A stretch of DNA of 64,000 nt from Symsagittifera roscoffensis (GCF_963678635.1 NC_087062.1:91117845-91181844); one strand, 5' to 3'. Counted from the first letter of the stretch, positions 1 through 12,179 are shown. Notes: a model not told the origin generated them from the letters alone. Numbers and translations are program-made.

Positions 1-491
1 CTCGGTCATTGATTTTTACACTAGCGTCAGCTTAGTGTATTATTAAGAATCTTCTTTTTATTTTTAACTCTAGTCGCAAATATTGGTGCCACTTTTGGGG
101 CACATTAACAGTTTTTTGATGGCATGTGCTGACATTCGATTAGTAATAAATATACACAGTTGATGCATATTTAATTCATCAAATGAACCGAAAAAAGCTG
201 TCTGTTTTAAACAATATAACAATAATAAAAACTCGATTTGGGAAATTTTCGACTCATTTTATCTAGAATTTTTCTTGAAATGCATATTTTATACATACTG
301 TGTTTTTATGTTTGCGATTTGTTACATGTAAAGTTAGTGCGGATGCCTAAAGTTTGTTATATTCCAAATTTTTACGTGCAAAATTGTGTGTATTTGGTGC
401 CAGTTTTGCTGAATCGCTATGGCAGTTTCTTAGCATAGTTTCTTAGCATATGTAGCTGCCTTATTCGTGACTAGTGTTTGTCTGTGGTTAA
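1..491. other. A/T-rich sequence, no gene seen
   Basis: Only short chance open frames lie here. No splice-flanked coding segment, RNA gene or terminal repeat could be recognised. Confidence 0.6.
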
Positions 492-575
492 GCGTGGGTG
501 GCTGAGTGGTTAGTGCGCGAGACTCAAAATCTCTTGATTGCAATAAGTCGCAGATCGAATCCTAGACCTAGCCGA
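492..575 (+). repeat. tRNA-Leu(CAA)-like sequence
   Basis: A good box A (TGGCTGAGTGGTTA) is followed by a four-pair anticodon arm whose loop CTCAAAA places anticodon CAA. A variable-arm-like stretch and a weak box B (AGATCGAATCC) follow. The acceptor arms do not pair well. I read it as a tRNA-Leu-derived element or decayed tRNA rather than a working gene. Downstream comes CGTAGCTTCATCTCTGTGTC, a phrase that recurs in altered form near 10,150, 36,480 and 37,195, so this is probably the head of a dispersed element. Confidence 0.45.
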
Positions 576-2424
576 ATTTTTGCTGATTCGAGGCTTATTT
601 CTATTCTTATTGTACTTTCTAGAGCTGCTTTTTGTCGTTTTCTGGCTAGTGTTTGCGAAGCGTAGCTTCATCTCTGTGTCAAAGCTTGTTAGGACTGTTC
701 TTGAACATCATCCGATCTTATAGATGTTCTTTTTTTTGTCTTATTTCAAATAATTATATCAATTTCTTTTTTCAAAATCGATGTCCTTTTTTCTGTACAA
801 TATCGTGTAATTGACTGTTTTGATTGTACCGAAAGTATTGCGCTTCAGTGTCAATTCTGATTTTGAGCATGTTTTCATATTTTTTTTGGTTGAACGGGTT
901 ATGTCGGCTTAGTCGGCTTATATTACTTAGTTTCAAGGGCAATTTTTTTTGATGCTTTTGAGTGTTAGGAGATATGGGTCGTTAAAATTTTGAGTTTGAA
1001 ATTTTCTAAGAATCTGTCTACGAAAAGCTTTCAGACGACGGTATGTACTTTTTTAGACTTTTACCAAGTAATTTTTTCATCTTAATATTTCAATAAGCCT
1101 CTGTGTTTATTGTTTTCCTCGACCTGTTTTTCTCAAACTGAACATCATTCAGGGAACGTATGAAAGTTTTGTACAGATTATTTTGTAATGAAGTTACTAA
1201 CTTGAAAAATAAGTGACAATCATAAACATATTTTTGAAATTCGAAGCGCTTAACGTGACATTTTTTTTTTTGAAATTTGAAAGTTGATAATTGTTTAAAT
1301 CGTTCTTTTCACTTATCCAATCATCTTTTTGCAGTTTATTTTTTTGGGGCAATTTTAAATCACGTTTGAAGTTTTGGCATCGAGAATGGCCTTGTGGGAT
1401 TTGTTCTTATTTGGTCTATAAGACTCAAAAATTGGGGAAAACATTTGATAAAAAATATTTTTTGTTAGTTTTTCGTAAGTTGACGCTTTTCCAACTGCCT
1501 GTTAGTTTTTTTGAATCTGAACTTATAGCAAAACTATAATTATTTCAAGAAATGCAGATACATGCAGAGTAGTTGTACAAGTTTTGTGTGTTGGGCGAGG
1601 TAAGAAAAAAAGAGAACCCCACCCAGTAGCGGAAGAGTTGGTCTCTTGAGAGCTGAATTTGAGAATGTCATTTGGGATTGGGATCAGCTATTCGGAATAA
1701 TAGCTTTGTTTTTTCAATTTACCTCATAGCAAATCCCCAATCAAATTTAGTGCAATGTACAATTGAGAAACAAAAGCCGCCTTTGTTGCGGGGATTCGTG
1801 TTTAGATTTGGGAGCTTATGGAGAAAAGTCGGGCATTTAGGAATTGTGCTTGCGAAGAATTAAGAACTTATTGTTTGAGGTGAATTCAAAAGTGAAACGC
1901 GGCGCGATAATTCTTCAAAGATTTAATAACTGCCTTTTAGATAAGCTATTGTGAACCATTGTTTGCTTATGCTCATTATACTCAATGAAAAAGCATGGGT
2001 GGAGCTATAGTTTATATCCTTATTAATTTACCATTTGGCCAAAGCAACAAATACCCTACGAATAAGAATGCACAAAACAAAGCTGACTCGAGGCATTATT
2101 GCCAAAATTGACTGGAGAGAGAACAAAGCCCCTCTTATCCGGAGGCTGGTCAGTCCAAATCCAATCCCCCGCTGAAACTGTTCAGTCCCGACTCAGACCC
2201 CAAACTAATCTAAAGCGGACAGGAGAGAAAAAACCACTTCTCATGTCTCGAAATTTAAAAAAATGAACCGGTTAGAAAGCTATGCTATTAAAAGTGAAAG
2301 TTTTCATTTAAAAGTAAAATTAAAGTTTCCGCTAGCTGTTCAAGTAGCGCTGAGTGTTTCAACCTGTGGGTATTTAAAAATTAATTAGCAAAAAAAATTC
2401 ATTTTGAGCTTTCTTCAAATTTCA
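576..2424. other. Intergenic, no gene seen
   Basis: T-rich sequence with short frames only. It includes the tail phrase of the upstream tRNA-like element (about 655-726) that recurs near 36,470-36,830. Nothing else is supported. Confidence 0.5.
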
Positions 2425-3400
2425 TGTCATTTGTTTTTCCGACCATTGAAAATGGGTAAGATTTTTAGTTTTTGTTCCGACCATTGAAAATGGAGAGGAA
2501 CATGGTATTCGAGTAAGTTATAGTTTTTTTGCAAGCAAAATCAGGTACCTTAAATAATCATTGAAATGGGCCGAGTGACATGACATATCTAATTCAAGCC
2601 CTTTCAGTAGTGATTCAAACGAAATCAGAAAATTTTCAAAAAATTGTATCAGTGTCGATTAAAACTGTTGAAATTTTTGAGGTTTAGTCTAATTTCGAGC
2701 GAATAACGCGATCGAGTAACGCTCGTTATAAAGAAATTTACTGTTTTTATCAGACTTTTAGAATTAAAAAAAATGAGTTTTATTATGAATACTGGTTTTG
2801 GATGTTTCATTTAGCTCTTGTTTGGCAAAAAAGTTTTTTCTAAGAATAAATTCAAATTATTAGGTAAAAATTGGGGAAAAAAATCAGTTTTTGTTCATTT
2901 ATTTGTTTTATTCATTTTTAATACAAGTTTTGTCGATAATGCCTAATTTACTTATTTTCCACGCGATCGTATAGTTCTCAAATCACACCGCCCACAAGAA
3001 AATAAAATAAACTTTTTTTTGAGTATGGTCAGAACATTCTGTGCTTACTTGCACAGCAACCGGCCATCCTTGTTTTTTTTCTTTTTGTTTTCCACGCAAA
3101 ATTAGGTACCACAAACAACCATTGGAATGGTTTGAGTTATGTGTCATGTCGAAGCCTTTTCGCCTTTTCAGTCGTGGTTAGACCGACATCAAAAAAAAAT
3201 CAAAATGTCCCAGTATCGAGAAAACAGGTTTAAATTCGAGCGAGGAAAGCGAATAAACAGGCTTAACAGCTTATTTTTGCCTAATTTAGGCGATGAAAAG
3301 TTTGTTTTTCTCGTATCTTTCTATCACGCCGCGCAGAAAAAACTACATTTGAAAAAAAAATCAAATGTAGTGTCGTGTTCAGGTTTCGGAAAGTAAGTTT
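2425..3400 (+). repeat. Interspersed repeat family R, copy 1
   Basis: This carries the module phrases that define family R in this window: TCCGACCATTGAAAATGG (twice, at about 2440 and 2482), the block beginning AAAATCAGGTACC, the motif GCGATCGAGTAACG near 2709, and the block around TTGCACAGCAACCGGC near 3050, followed by a second CCACGCAAAATTAGGTACC block. The same modules recur in the same order at about 7.0, 7.9, 18.6, 31.5, 54.0, 56.1 and 58.7 kb. No protein is readable. Confidence 0.7.
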
Positions 3401-4138
3401 TTTGTTCTGCAAAGAAATTTTGTGTTTTTCTTTATTAAGAGTTAGCCTCAGAATCAGTAGCTACTACTTAAATGAAGTAAAGAGATACTTTTCGGTCCGT
3501 TGTTCTGATTAACTACTGACAGATTGAAAAAATAATCTACAACTGAGAACGATTTTTTCTCGAGATTAAGCGCTTATTAGAAACTTGGTAGTGCTATTCG
3601 AATCACGACTAAAAGAGCTTCATTTTGAGTTTTCAGTAGACCTCATCTTACTTTTAATTGTGGTCCCTGATTTGTTTTTTCGAAAAATCTGCTGCTCCAC
3701 ATGATGTTCTTAGGTGTAGAGAGCTGATATGTTTCTTGTGCAAAAGAATAAAAACTATCTCAGTCTAATTCGAATAAGAAAATGCAGAGATCGCTGTCAG
3801 GTGTCAGCATGAGCTAATCTGTCAAATAGACTGCGAAAAATTAAAGTTCATAGATTTCTGAACGCTCATGACAATAATAACTAAATTTTCTTCTGATGAT
3901 AGTAGTATCTACTTGAAGTTTGGAATATGGACCCGCGAGATAACTGAAAGTCAAATTTGTCAAAAGTCGGCTCGCCGTACATAGTTTATTTGGATTTATC
4001 TGTCTTTCATTGCAGGTTTAAAATGATAATTGATACTTCAAAAGCTATAATTTATCTTCAAAGCTTCTGGATATATTCATGTTCTACAATTAATACATAG
4101 TTGAGAGTGAACACAAGCAACGCTACAAACTTCTCAAA
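3401..4138. other. Upstream region of the HSPA12-like gene
   Basis: Non-coding. It should hold the promoter and 5' untranslated region of the gene starting at 4139, but I see no convincing TATA box or splice pair that would place the transcription start. Confidence 0.4.
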
Positions 4139-6121
4139 ATGGCCGAAAAGTCAAACGGCGTTATGGTCAATTTAAACAACATGTCAATACACGGCGACTC
4201 GGATGTGGACTCGCCAATGGGCTTCGCGCCATTCCACCCTGAAGCAGACGAGCAACCGTATGACAAGCAATTAGTCAGTGTCGATGTCGACACTCGTAAA
4301 TTCATCGTAGTTGTAGCTATCGACTTTGGAACTGCCTACAGTGGATATGCCTTCAGTTTCACTCGAGACCCATCATCTATTCATATCATGAGACGCTGGG
4401 AGGGCGGGGATCCAGGAGTCGTGAACCAGAAGTCGCCCACTATCCTCCTTCTGGACCCGAACGCAAAGTTTCACTCTTTCGGGTACGCAGCCCGAGACTA
4501 CTTCCATGACTTAGAGCCACAAGAAGCAAAGAAGTGGCTTTACTTCGACAAGTTCAAAATGATGCTCTATGACGTCAGTGAAATAAACAACGAGACCATG
4601 ATTAAAGCTCTGAATGGGCGCGAAATTCCAGCGTTTAAAGTCTTCTCATATGCGCTGAAGTTTTTCAAAGAACACGTGATCGAAGAGTTAAATGATCAAT
4701 CCTCGACCGCGAAGATAACCCTGCAAGATGTTAAATGGGTCCTTACAGTGCCGGCAATCTGGAAAGAGTCTTCGAAGCAGTTTATGCGGAAGGCAGCATA
4801 CGAAGCGGGTATGGCTGACTCTTCAAGCGAGGACAGACTATTGATCGCACTCGAACCAGAAGCAGCCTCTATATACTGCCGTAGACTTAGAAAAGTTGAA
4901 CTTGCTGCGAACTCGAAACATAACAGACTCGCGCCAGACCCTTTTAGCGACGTTATTGCTGATATTCCTGAAAGACTAAGACCTGCTGCTAGTTTGGACG
5001 ACGGATCTAGATATGTTGTCTTGGACTGCGGAGGCGGAACTGTAGACGTTACTGTTCATGAGATGGACGCTGATACAGGATGTCTGAAAGAACTTATGAA
5101 GGCCTCTGGGGGTCCATATGGTTCCGTGGCTGTCGACTTGGCATTTGAAAGTCTTTTGAAACAAATATTTACTGCAGAGTTCATAGAACAATACAAGCTG
5201 AAGCGACCTGCTGGTTGGGTCGATCTTCTGACTGCGTTTGAGTCCCGCAAGCGAAGCGCGTCCCCGAACAAAGAAATGAATATAAACGTATCAATACCGT
5301 TCTCTTTCTTCGACTATTACAAAAGAGTCAAAAGTCATACGGTCGAAAGTGCGATTAAAAAGTTTGACTCCAAAGATATCAAATGGTCGCATGAAGGAAT
5401 GCTGCGAATAACTCCAGCTGGCATCAGAGCACTTTTCGAGCCTACAATCACCGAAATTCAGAAAATCATTGACAATGTGCTGTCCACTGTGGGAAACCTT
5501 CATTTCATTTTTCTAGTTGGAGGCTTTGCAGAGTCTCCTGTTTTACAGCAGGCAGTTCGAAACTCCAACGAGCCCAACGGGATTCAAGTTATAATCCCCG
5601 AATCCACAAGTCTGTGTGTTTTGAAGGGAGCCGTGTATTTTGGTTTGGATCCCAACATAATCAAGATCAGAAGGCCCAAGTTGACGTATGGGGTGGGGGT
5701 GTTGAACAAATTTGTAGCCTCGAAACACGACCGGAAAAAATTGGTTGTCGGTAAAGACGGAACAGAATGGGTCACAGATATTTTTGACCCCTTTGTCAAG
5801 ACAGGTCAGGCGATTTCTCAAGGTCAAATCGTGACCCGAAGTTACACACCGGCTAAGTCAAATCAAAAGGTGATGGAGATCAACGTGTACGCGTCCGATA
5901 ATGAGTCAGTGACCTATATCACAGACAAGGGTGTGCGACGATGTGCAACTATGAAAGTTGATTTGACGGGTCTTTCTCCAATTAAGGCTTCAAGCACAGG
6001 GTCGAGAAGGAGACGGGAGTTGCAGCTGACCATGCAGTTTGGAAACACAGAGGTGAAAGTCATGGCTTATGACGTTACAACTGGCAAGTTGATCAAAGCG
6101 GATATTGACTTCCTTTCATGA
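4139..6121 (+). CDS. HSPA12: HSPA12-like Hsp70-family ATPase, single exon
   Basis: A 660-residue protein of the HSPA12 branch of the Hsp70/actin-fold superfamily, probably a cytosolic ATP-binding chaperone-like protein. Seen in the sequence: phosphate-1 motif DFGTAYSGYAF at residues 62-72, VLTVPAIW at 201-208, ALEPEAAS at 237-244, phosphate-2 motif LDCGGGTVDV at 295-304 and adenosine motif FLVGGFAES at 458-466. Length is close to the roughly 675-690 residues of vertebrate HSPA12A/B. As in that family, no canonical Hsp70 substrate-binding domain or EEVD tail is present. The start is the first ATG of the frame, in context CAAAATGG. The gene is uninterrupted, unlike the spliced genes nearby, so a retrocopy origin is possible, though no poly(A) remnant or flanking duplication is seen. 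The family is often expanded in marine invertebrates, so one-to-one orthology to HSPA12A or B is not claimed. Confidence 0.93.
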   Translation: MAEKSNGVMVNLNNMSIHGDSDVDSPMGFAPFHPEADEQPYDKQLVSVDVDTRKFIVVVAIDFGTAYSGYAFSFTRDPSSIHIMRRWEGGDPGVVNQKSPTILLLDPNAKFHSFGYAARDYFHDLEPQEAKKWLYFDKFKMMLYDVSEINNETMIKALNGREIPAFKVFSYALKFFKEHVIEELNDQSSTAKITLQDVKWVLTVPAIWKESSKQFMRKAAYEAGMADSSSEDRLLIALEPEAASIYCRRLRKVELAANSKHNRLAPDPFSDVIADIPERLRPAASLDDGSRYVVLDCGGGTVDVTVHEMDADTGCLKELMKASGGPYGSVAVDLAFESLLKQIFTAEFIEQYKLKRPAGWVDLLTAFESRKRSASPNKEMNINVSIPFSFFDYYKRVKSHTVESAIKKFDSKDIKWSHEGMLRITPAGIRALFEPTITEIQKIIDNVLSTVGNLHFIFLVGGFAESPVLQQAVRNSNEPNGIQVIIPESTSLCVLKGAVYFGLDPNIIKIRRPKLTYGVGVLNKFVASKHDRKKLVVGKDGTEWVTDIFDPFVKTGQAISQGQIVTRSYTPAKSNQKVMEINVYASDNESVTYITDKGVRRCATMKVDLTGLSPIKASSTGSRRRRELQLTMQFGNTEVKVMAYDVTTGKLIKADIDFLS

Positions 6122-6242
6122 CGTCATGAAATGACCTTGAAATACGAAAGAAAAAACTGAATTATCACATATTACGCTGCTCTATGTATAGTTTCTTCCC
6201 TGAATCATGTTATTTGTACCTTGAACTGTTTAGATGGTTGTA

Positions 6243-6248
6243 AATAAA
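6243..6248 (+). promoter_or_regulatory. Polyadenylation signal AATAAA of the HSPA12-like gene
   Basis: AATAAA lies 121 bp past the stop codon in GTAAATAAATGT. It is the first canonical signal after the gene and gives a plausible 3' untranslated length. Further AATAAA-like motifs follow near 6606. Confidence 0.6.
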
Positions 6249-6719
6249 TGTCTAGAACAACCTTGCATAAAATGAATTTGGTGGAGAATTTTCGAATTGT
6301 GTCTCATAATGTATTTCCAGTTGGCGCTTTCAAATTTTATTAACTTATTATTGAGATCGTCAAGTGTTCTCTTGATAACACGGCTTAATTAACGTTTCCA
6401 TGTTCTGATTCTATTTTTTGGGCTACATTGTAATACCGTTGCTCGTTTCTTTTCCTTTTGGTTTTGTGTTTATATTGCTGTAGTTTTTCTATTTCTTCGG
6501 TTTTTCCATTTGTTTAGTGCAATACTTTTCAATTCCATTGTAATTGTAAATGTAAATTCCAACTCAGCTGGTTGCTTATTAGTGAAACACTAATTCTGGT
6601 TCAAATAAAAACCTTTCGATTGCAAAGTTTTTAAAAGCAATCTATGAGGTTACTTGTTTGCAAATAGTCTTTCTAAAGTCGTATGTTACGTTTTGTGACA
6701 AAAAGTTACGGGGCATACC
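6249..6719. other. Intergenic, no gene seen
   Basis: T-rich spacer between the chaperone gene and the first MITE. No coding or structural signal was recognised. Confidence 0.5.
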
Positions 6720-6956
6720 CAGTAGCGAGTTGAGGGGGGGACCCCTGCCGACCCAAAGAGTCTCCCTTTTTTACATTTTGAGAACGCCGTTTTTTGAAAA
6801 ACTTATCTGCGGCGCAGTAATTTTGGTCAATATAGTAATTTGGGAGAGCTCAGAAAATCAATTTGGTCGACCTAAAAAAAAGGTCGTCACAATTTTCGAA
6901 TTTTTCTTGAATTTCCGCCCCCCCCCCCCCTCGAGGAAATCCTAGATCCGCCCCTG
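6720..6956. mobile_element. hAT-type MITE, family F copy
   Basis: Starts CAGTAGCGAGTTGAGG and ends CCTAGATCCGCCCCTG, imperfect inverted ends of the CAGNGGCGG type common in hAT elements. Between them are the family-F phrases CCTGCCGACCCAAAG and GGTCGACC plus a C10 tract. No clear 8-bp target duplication is left here, but copies at 42,280 and 57,532 have exact ones. Confidence 0.7.
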
Positions 6957-6973
6957 CTTCTATAAAAAAAGCT

Positions 6974-7870
6974 TTTTGTTCCGACCATTGAGAATGTGGA
7001 GGTACTTTGTATTCGGGCGTGTTTTACTTGGTTTAATTTTTTCTCCGCAAATTCAAGTACAACAAATATTCATCGTATTGAAGCGATTGATGTATCAGTT
7101 CGAAGCCTTACTAATTGTTATTCAAACATCAAAAAAATTTCAACTAATTGTTCAAGTGTCGAAAAAAGCTCGCCTTAAGTGTTTAAGATTATAGTCTATT
7201 TTTGAGCGAGTAGCGGCATCGAGTAACGTTTGCTATATGAAATTCGACTTGATTTTTCGAAAACTTGATTTTTCGAAACCAAAAACTTAATTTAAAACTT
7301 CTTTAAGTGCTTCCTGGACAATAAAAAGTTTACAAAAAATGAAAAATTATTGAGCAAAAAGATGAAAGCAAACCACTATCAAACAGCAAAAGTGCAAAGG
7401 TCACGAAAAACGTGATCGACTTCTAATTTTGAAAATAGAAATTCATTATCAAATTTTCCAGCGAAATAAAAGTTTACCTATTGATCCAGTTTCATCAAAT
7501 TTGGTTAGGTTTATCAAAAATGTTTCCATCATAAATTGTTCTAGAAACTCAATGAGTTTTAAGATCATCTATATTTTTTCGAAGATTGATGCTTAAAAAA
7601 CAAGTCAATCTTTTTTGAAGTCTGTTTACTTGCATTCACTGAATCTTTTTCAACAGTCTATTGGTTATGTTAATTAATTATTAGGAACACCGGGTTTTGT
7701 GATGCTTTTGTGCTTTCTTATGTCTATTTTTGGTTTCTTTCAGTTCATTTGATTTTCCAACTTTGGTACGTTTTCATTCTGAGGTTTCGTACTTGAAATT
7801 TATCTCAATTTGGTAACACTTTGTCAAACTTTGATGTAAATTGTGGCCCAACTTTGACGTTAGATTTAAT
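6974..7870 (+). repeat. Interspersed repeat family R, copy 2
   Basis: Begins at TTCCGACCATTGAGAATG and continues with the CAAATTCAAGTAC block, the GAGTAACG motif near 7222, the block GCAAAGGTCACGAAAAACG near 7394 and the GCGAAATAAAAGTTTACC block near 7461. The two short frames at 6976-7194 are chance frames inside this repeat. Confidence 0.65.
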
Positions 7871-7904
7871 AAATGATTGAATTTTTTGTCGGTCGTAAAT
7901 TCTT

Positions 7905-8760
7905 GTTGTCCCGACCATTTGAAAATGAGGAAGAAGTTCGGCTGTGTTTTAGTGTTTTTTCTTCTTTCTTTTAGTTTTTCACGCTAAATTAAGTAACACA
8001 AAAAAATCATCGGATAAGGTAGAGTCATAAATCATGTTACAGCCCTTTTAGTCTTGTTTCGAATGACATTTAAAATTTTCCAGAAAGTTTATTTTTTTAT
8101 ATATTTTTGAGTTTTAAAGCGATCGAGCGAGTAAAGCGATCGAGTAACCTTTTTTTGTACATAAATCTTGGCCATATAAATTAGAAAACTTGATGTTGCT
8201 TAAAAGAAATCTAGTTTTGGAAGCTTCATAAAGCGCTTTCTTCGGCGTTAAAATTTTCATACAAACTTAAAATTTTTAGTGCAAAAATTTTAAAGTTTTT
8301 TTTTGTATTTTTTTTGCCATTTTTCTCGGTTCTTTATTTTTTGAAGACAATCACATTGTTTAATGCCTAATTTGCTAATTTTCTACGCGTTTGTTATTTT
8401 CTATTATCACACCTCGCAGAAAAAAAAAACGATACTACTTTGAAGATAGAACATTTTTGCAGTTTTTTTTTTACGAATGTGTTCAAAACATTCTGTGCTA
8501 CTTGCACAGCAACCGGCTGCCCTTTATTTCTAGAAAAAGTCACGCTCAAATATGATTTTTTGATTTTTGTTTTCTTAAGTAAATATAAGTTCATTTGCTA
8601 AGTGGAAAAAATTTACACACTCAAAATGGACTTCAATTTTCAGAATTCCCAGCGGAATTGAAGATTTACCTGTGGGCTTCATTTTCTCTGATTTGGTTAG
8701 TTTATTACGCTTGCGATCAATAAGCCTTATCATAGAAAATATTTCAATCAGAAAACAATC
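7905..8760 (+). repeat. Interspersed repeat family R, copy 3
   Basis: Starts at CCCGACCATTTGAAAATG and includes the CACGCTAAATTAAGTA block, the motif GCGATCGAGTAACC near 8136, the block CTACTTGCACAGCAACCGGC near 8498 and AAAGTCACGCTCAAA near 8536. The internal order matches the other copies. Confidence 0.65.
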
Positions 8761-8796
8761 TTAAAATTGAAGATTCTTTGTCTCGTCTATCTGATG

Positions 8797-8897
8797 ACAA
8801 AACAAATAGCAAAAAATGTAACGGAACAGACATAAGCTTTCATCTGATGACTTGAAAACTTTTGTCTGTTCCGGTACATTTTTGCTATTTGTTTTGT
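8797..8897. repeat. Long perfect-like hairpin (inverted repeat, ~40-bp arms)
   Basis: The arm at 8797-8837 (starting ACAAAACAAATAGC) is mirrored by 8859-8897 (ending GCTATTTGTTTTGT) with a loop of about 21 nt. The centre of each arm carries GGAACAGAC and GTCTGTTCC. Only a few mismatches break the stem. It could be a fold-back remnant or the source of a structured RNA; nothing decides between these. Confidence 0.7.
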
Positions 8898-9475
8898 TTT
8901 TTGTTCATAAATTTGCATTTTATCTATTACATAGGTTTGTACACTTGAATGTTTGCTGTATTTCAGTCTGATGATGATCTATAATTGATCGAAAACGTTC
9001 ATCTTGATTGTTTTTTCTGGGGAATTTTTTCATTACAACAGAAAGCTATTGATGTTTTAAAGTTTCAAGCCGTCTTTCCGAATTGATCGTGAATGGGGCT
9101 TAGGAAAATTGGTTCGTTCTTGTATTGGACAGCAGTTTGGTCCTGGTCTTTCCAGTAACGGGCATCGTTTATCGTGTCTTTCCAGTAAGGGGCTTCATTT
9201 ATTTTATTCTGTTTTTTTTTGGTTATTTTTCTTTCCGTTGCTTTTAAATTGATTGGTTAGAATGATTTGATTAGACTTTCATAAGTTTTTGGTTTTCAAA
9301 GATTGTCTGCATTTTTGAAGGAATTTATTCGAATTTGTTTATGGTTTCTTAGAGTTTGTGTTCAATTTTATTTCCTTTTATCTCATTCATTAGGAAGCAA
9401 TGAGGTGTTTTTAGACTTTTTCGGGTTAACAACTTTTTAACAGAATCACTTGGTATATTGGATCTTAATGAATTC
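8898..9475. other. Intergenic, no gene seen
   Basis: T-rich non-coding sequence. It contains the short direct repeat TCTTTCCAGTAA(C/G)GGGC at about 9147 and 9178. Confidence 0.5.
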
Positions 9476-9705
9476 AAATTTCGAAGCGTCTCCGGCACAT
9501 CAGTCTACAGGTAACGAATATTCCTGGGATGGCAAAGGTCCTGGGTTCGAATCTGACCAGGACCTGTTTTTTTTTCAAAAGCGAAACATTCCGTTTCAAA
9601 AAAATTGTGGATTATTATGTAAGCTTATGTTTTGTCAGCTTAGTTGCCACATCTCAGAATTGTCGGCGTATTATGTCTGTTTTGTCGGCATAGTTGCCAC
9701 ATCTA
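9476..9705 (+). repeat. tRNA-headed SINE-like element with 'gttgccacatc' tail
   Basis: A tRNA-like 3' half with perfect box B (GGGTTCGAATC) sits in the palindrome AGGTCCTGG ... CCAGGACCT. A T tract follows, then CAAAAGCGAAACATTCCG and two copies of a tail phrase ending TAGTTGCCACATCT. Near-identical elements lie at about 16,060 and 18,035. The long frame here is a by-product of the repeat. Confidence 0.6.
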
Positions 9706-12179
9706 TATGTTTTCTTTTACTCCTACAATTTGTAATTCACAGAAGCTTGACTTCGTATATTTTCTTTTTTTTTTCGCTGAACAATTTTTTCGGCCTAAAT
9801 GATTTCGGCTTGTACTTTATCGGCTTACTAATCCAACTTCGAGGAGTTCGAGGGAAACATTATTTGTATGCTTTCCTCTAGATCGCAATAAACGTAAAAT
9901 TCTCAGAACTAAATTTATAGTTCAAAGTTTTTCATGACAACAATTTTATTTTTGCTCAATAAATCTTTTTTAGTTTTCATTAAACGCCGTTGAATGAATT
10001 TCTGGGCGTGTTTTCTGCAAATAGAACATCATACCAGACAACATATTTAATTTTTCACTCATGATTTGTGGAAAATGTTTTCGGTTGCTTAGGACTTAGT
10101 AGCTCTCCATTCCTTTCCTGTCTGCTAGCTTGCAATGCTTTTTTTGTGGAATCGCAAGTGATGCGAAGCTCCGTCTCGCCTCAATGTAAAAATTTTTGGA
10201 AGAATTTAAGTTAGAAGACGTTAAAATTCTTTGAGCTAAACTTCAAATTTTGAATTTTTTATCAGCTATTAGTAATGAAATTTGATAAACGAAGCTTCAT
10301 GATAGCTTGAAAAACCCAAAGGCTTGTTTTCTTTTTTCTTAGTCGACGATGTTTTAAAAAAATAGCTTATTGCTTTTGCCTCAGTATAAATGAATCAGTA
10401 AAACAAATAAAGAATTTTCCTTGTATCCTATGCAAACATATTTTGAAATTTCGAACAATTTTGTGTAATTTATATTTCCCTCTTTTGAATTGCTTTTCTG
10501 AGACAACTGTAGTCTATTTTGATTTTTTGTTCTAGTATTTTAAGTTAAAGTTTTTGCCTTTCTCCTTATTTAATTTCACAGAAACGGCACAAATTTAAGT
10601 AGAGAAAAAACAAAAAAAAATAATCTTCCCTTTGAAACTTTCTGCGCTACTTGCTTAACAACCGGCTTCTTTGGGAACCGGTAGTGCGAATTGTTCCCAA
10701 AAACAACTTTCCTGACAAATATGTTAGAAATTTTTGTTGAACCTAAACAACTTACTGGATCTTCTCATTTAGTCCAGAAGTGATGCGGGCAACGTTGCAT
10801 TCTAATGTTTATTGTTCCCGGGCGAGCCTTGTTTTTTTTTCAGAGTCTGTATTTTTATGGTTTTCTGGACTTTCGTTTATTTTCTCATTTTTGTTGGCTG
10901 AATATGCGAAGCTTGGATTTTTCTTATGGTTTAAACAATTTTTTACTAAACTTTTACAATCGTTCTGTTATTTGTAAGTTTACCAACTTGGATTTTCAAA
11001 AGTTTTGTTCGTAAAATTTGTTTCTACTTATGTTTTATTGGCTTAGTTTCAATTAGTTCGATTGTATGAATGAAAAATATTGATTTTCTTGATTTTGCGA
11101 AACTTAATCGTTCAAATAAAATTGACTTCATTGGTTTTTTTTTGGTTTAGGCTGACTATGCTTCCACTCAAGTATTTTCAGCCTAATTGGTGCACGGTAA
11201 ATGAAAGCTTATTTAATACTGGTGGTTGTCTTTCGACTGTGGTTCTGAAAGTGAATTTTTATTTTAAAACTTTTTAACATTTTTAGACGTGATTTCCGTA
11301 TGTGTCCGCTGAGAGATTGTGTCGACTACCCATTATGATTGTTAGAGAAAGCAACATTGTTTTTACAAATATGTTTTTTACAAACAAATTAATGGAGAAA
11401 AAATGTTTTTGTAATAAATGTGAGCCCATTATCTATGCACTGCCGGTTTGATAATCTCGTGTAATAAAAATGTCTTTTGAATTTTTATTTCAAAAGAAGC
11501 GATATCTCAAAAGTTGTATTTTTACATGGTTTACGACCCTAGAACTGTAGTCCTCCACGATTTAACACAGCTATTTTTTGTTTTCAAAATTCCGCATTTG
11601 TTTTGAAAAATGCGATGTCAGGAAAACTATGTCCTCCACGATATAGTGCAGCAACTTCTTGGTTTTCAAAATTCCGAATGTTTTGAAAAGTGCGATGTCT
11701 GAAAAACTATAAGTATTCGAAGGTTCTGATTTTACGCTTAGATTCGCAATGCTAAAATGGTTGTCTGATATCTTATGAAATATCTATTGCTTTTTTGCAA
11801 GTTCGTTTGAAAAAGCTTGCTGTAACAAAAAAATCTGATAGCTTCACTAGTTTATTACTGCTTCATTGCAATTTTTTTTCTATTCGAAATTTATTGTTTA
11901 TGTGCAAACATTTACAAGTTTTTGACTAGTATCATTGGGTAAAATGCGAGATTGCTACATGCGTGCAAATTTTCTGATAATTTTTTTGCTAGCTATTACT
12001 TGTGTTTTGAAAGGTGTACGAAAATCTGCTCCGCTCCTGTCTACTTACGCTGCCGGAGCTTCAGTACTATTACGAGACTTTTTGCGCTCATTTTTGAGTT
12101 TTGCAGTTTAGTTTTTTTTTCACTGAATTGAATTAGAATGCGCTGTTTCCTAATCGATTAGCTCTGCTTTTTTCATGGT
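9706..12179. other. Intergenic, no gene seen
   Basis: Low-complexity T-rich sequence. A fragment of family R (CTACTTGCTTAACAACCGGC, about 10,650-10,670) is recognisable. Two imperfect direct repeats of ~100 bp around TCCTCCACGAT(T/A)TA lie at about 11,552 and 11,631. No coding exon seen. Confidence 0.5.
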
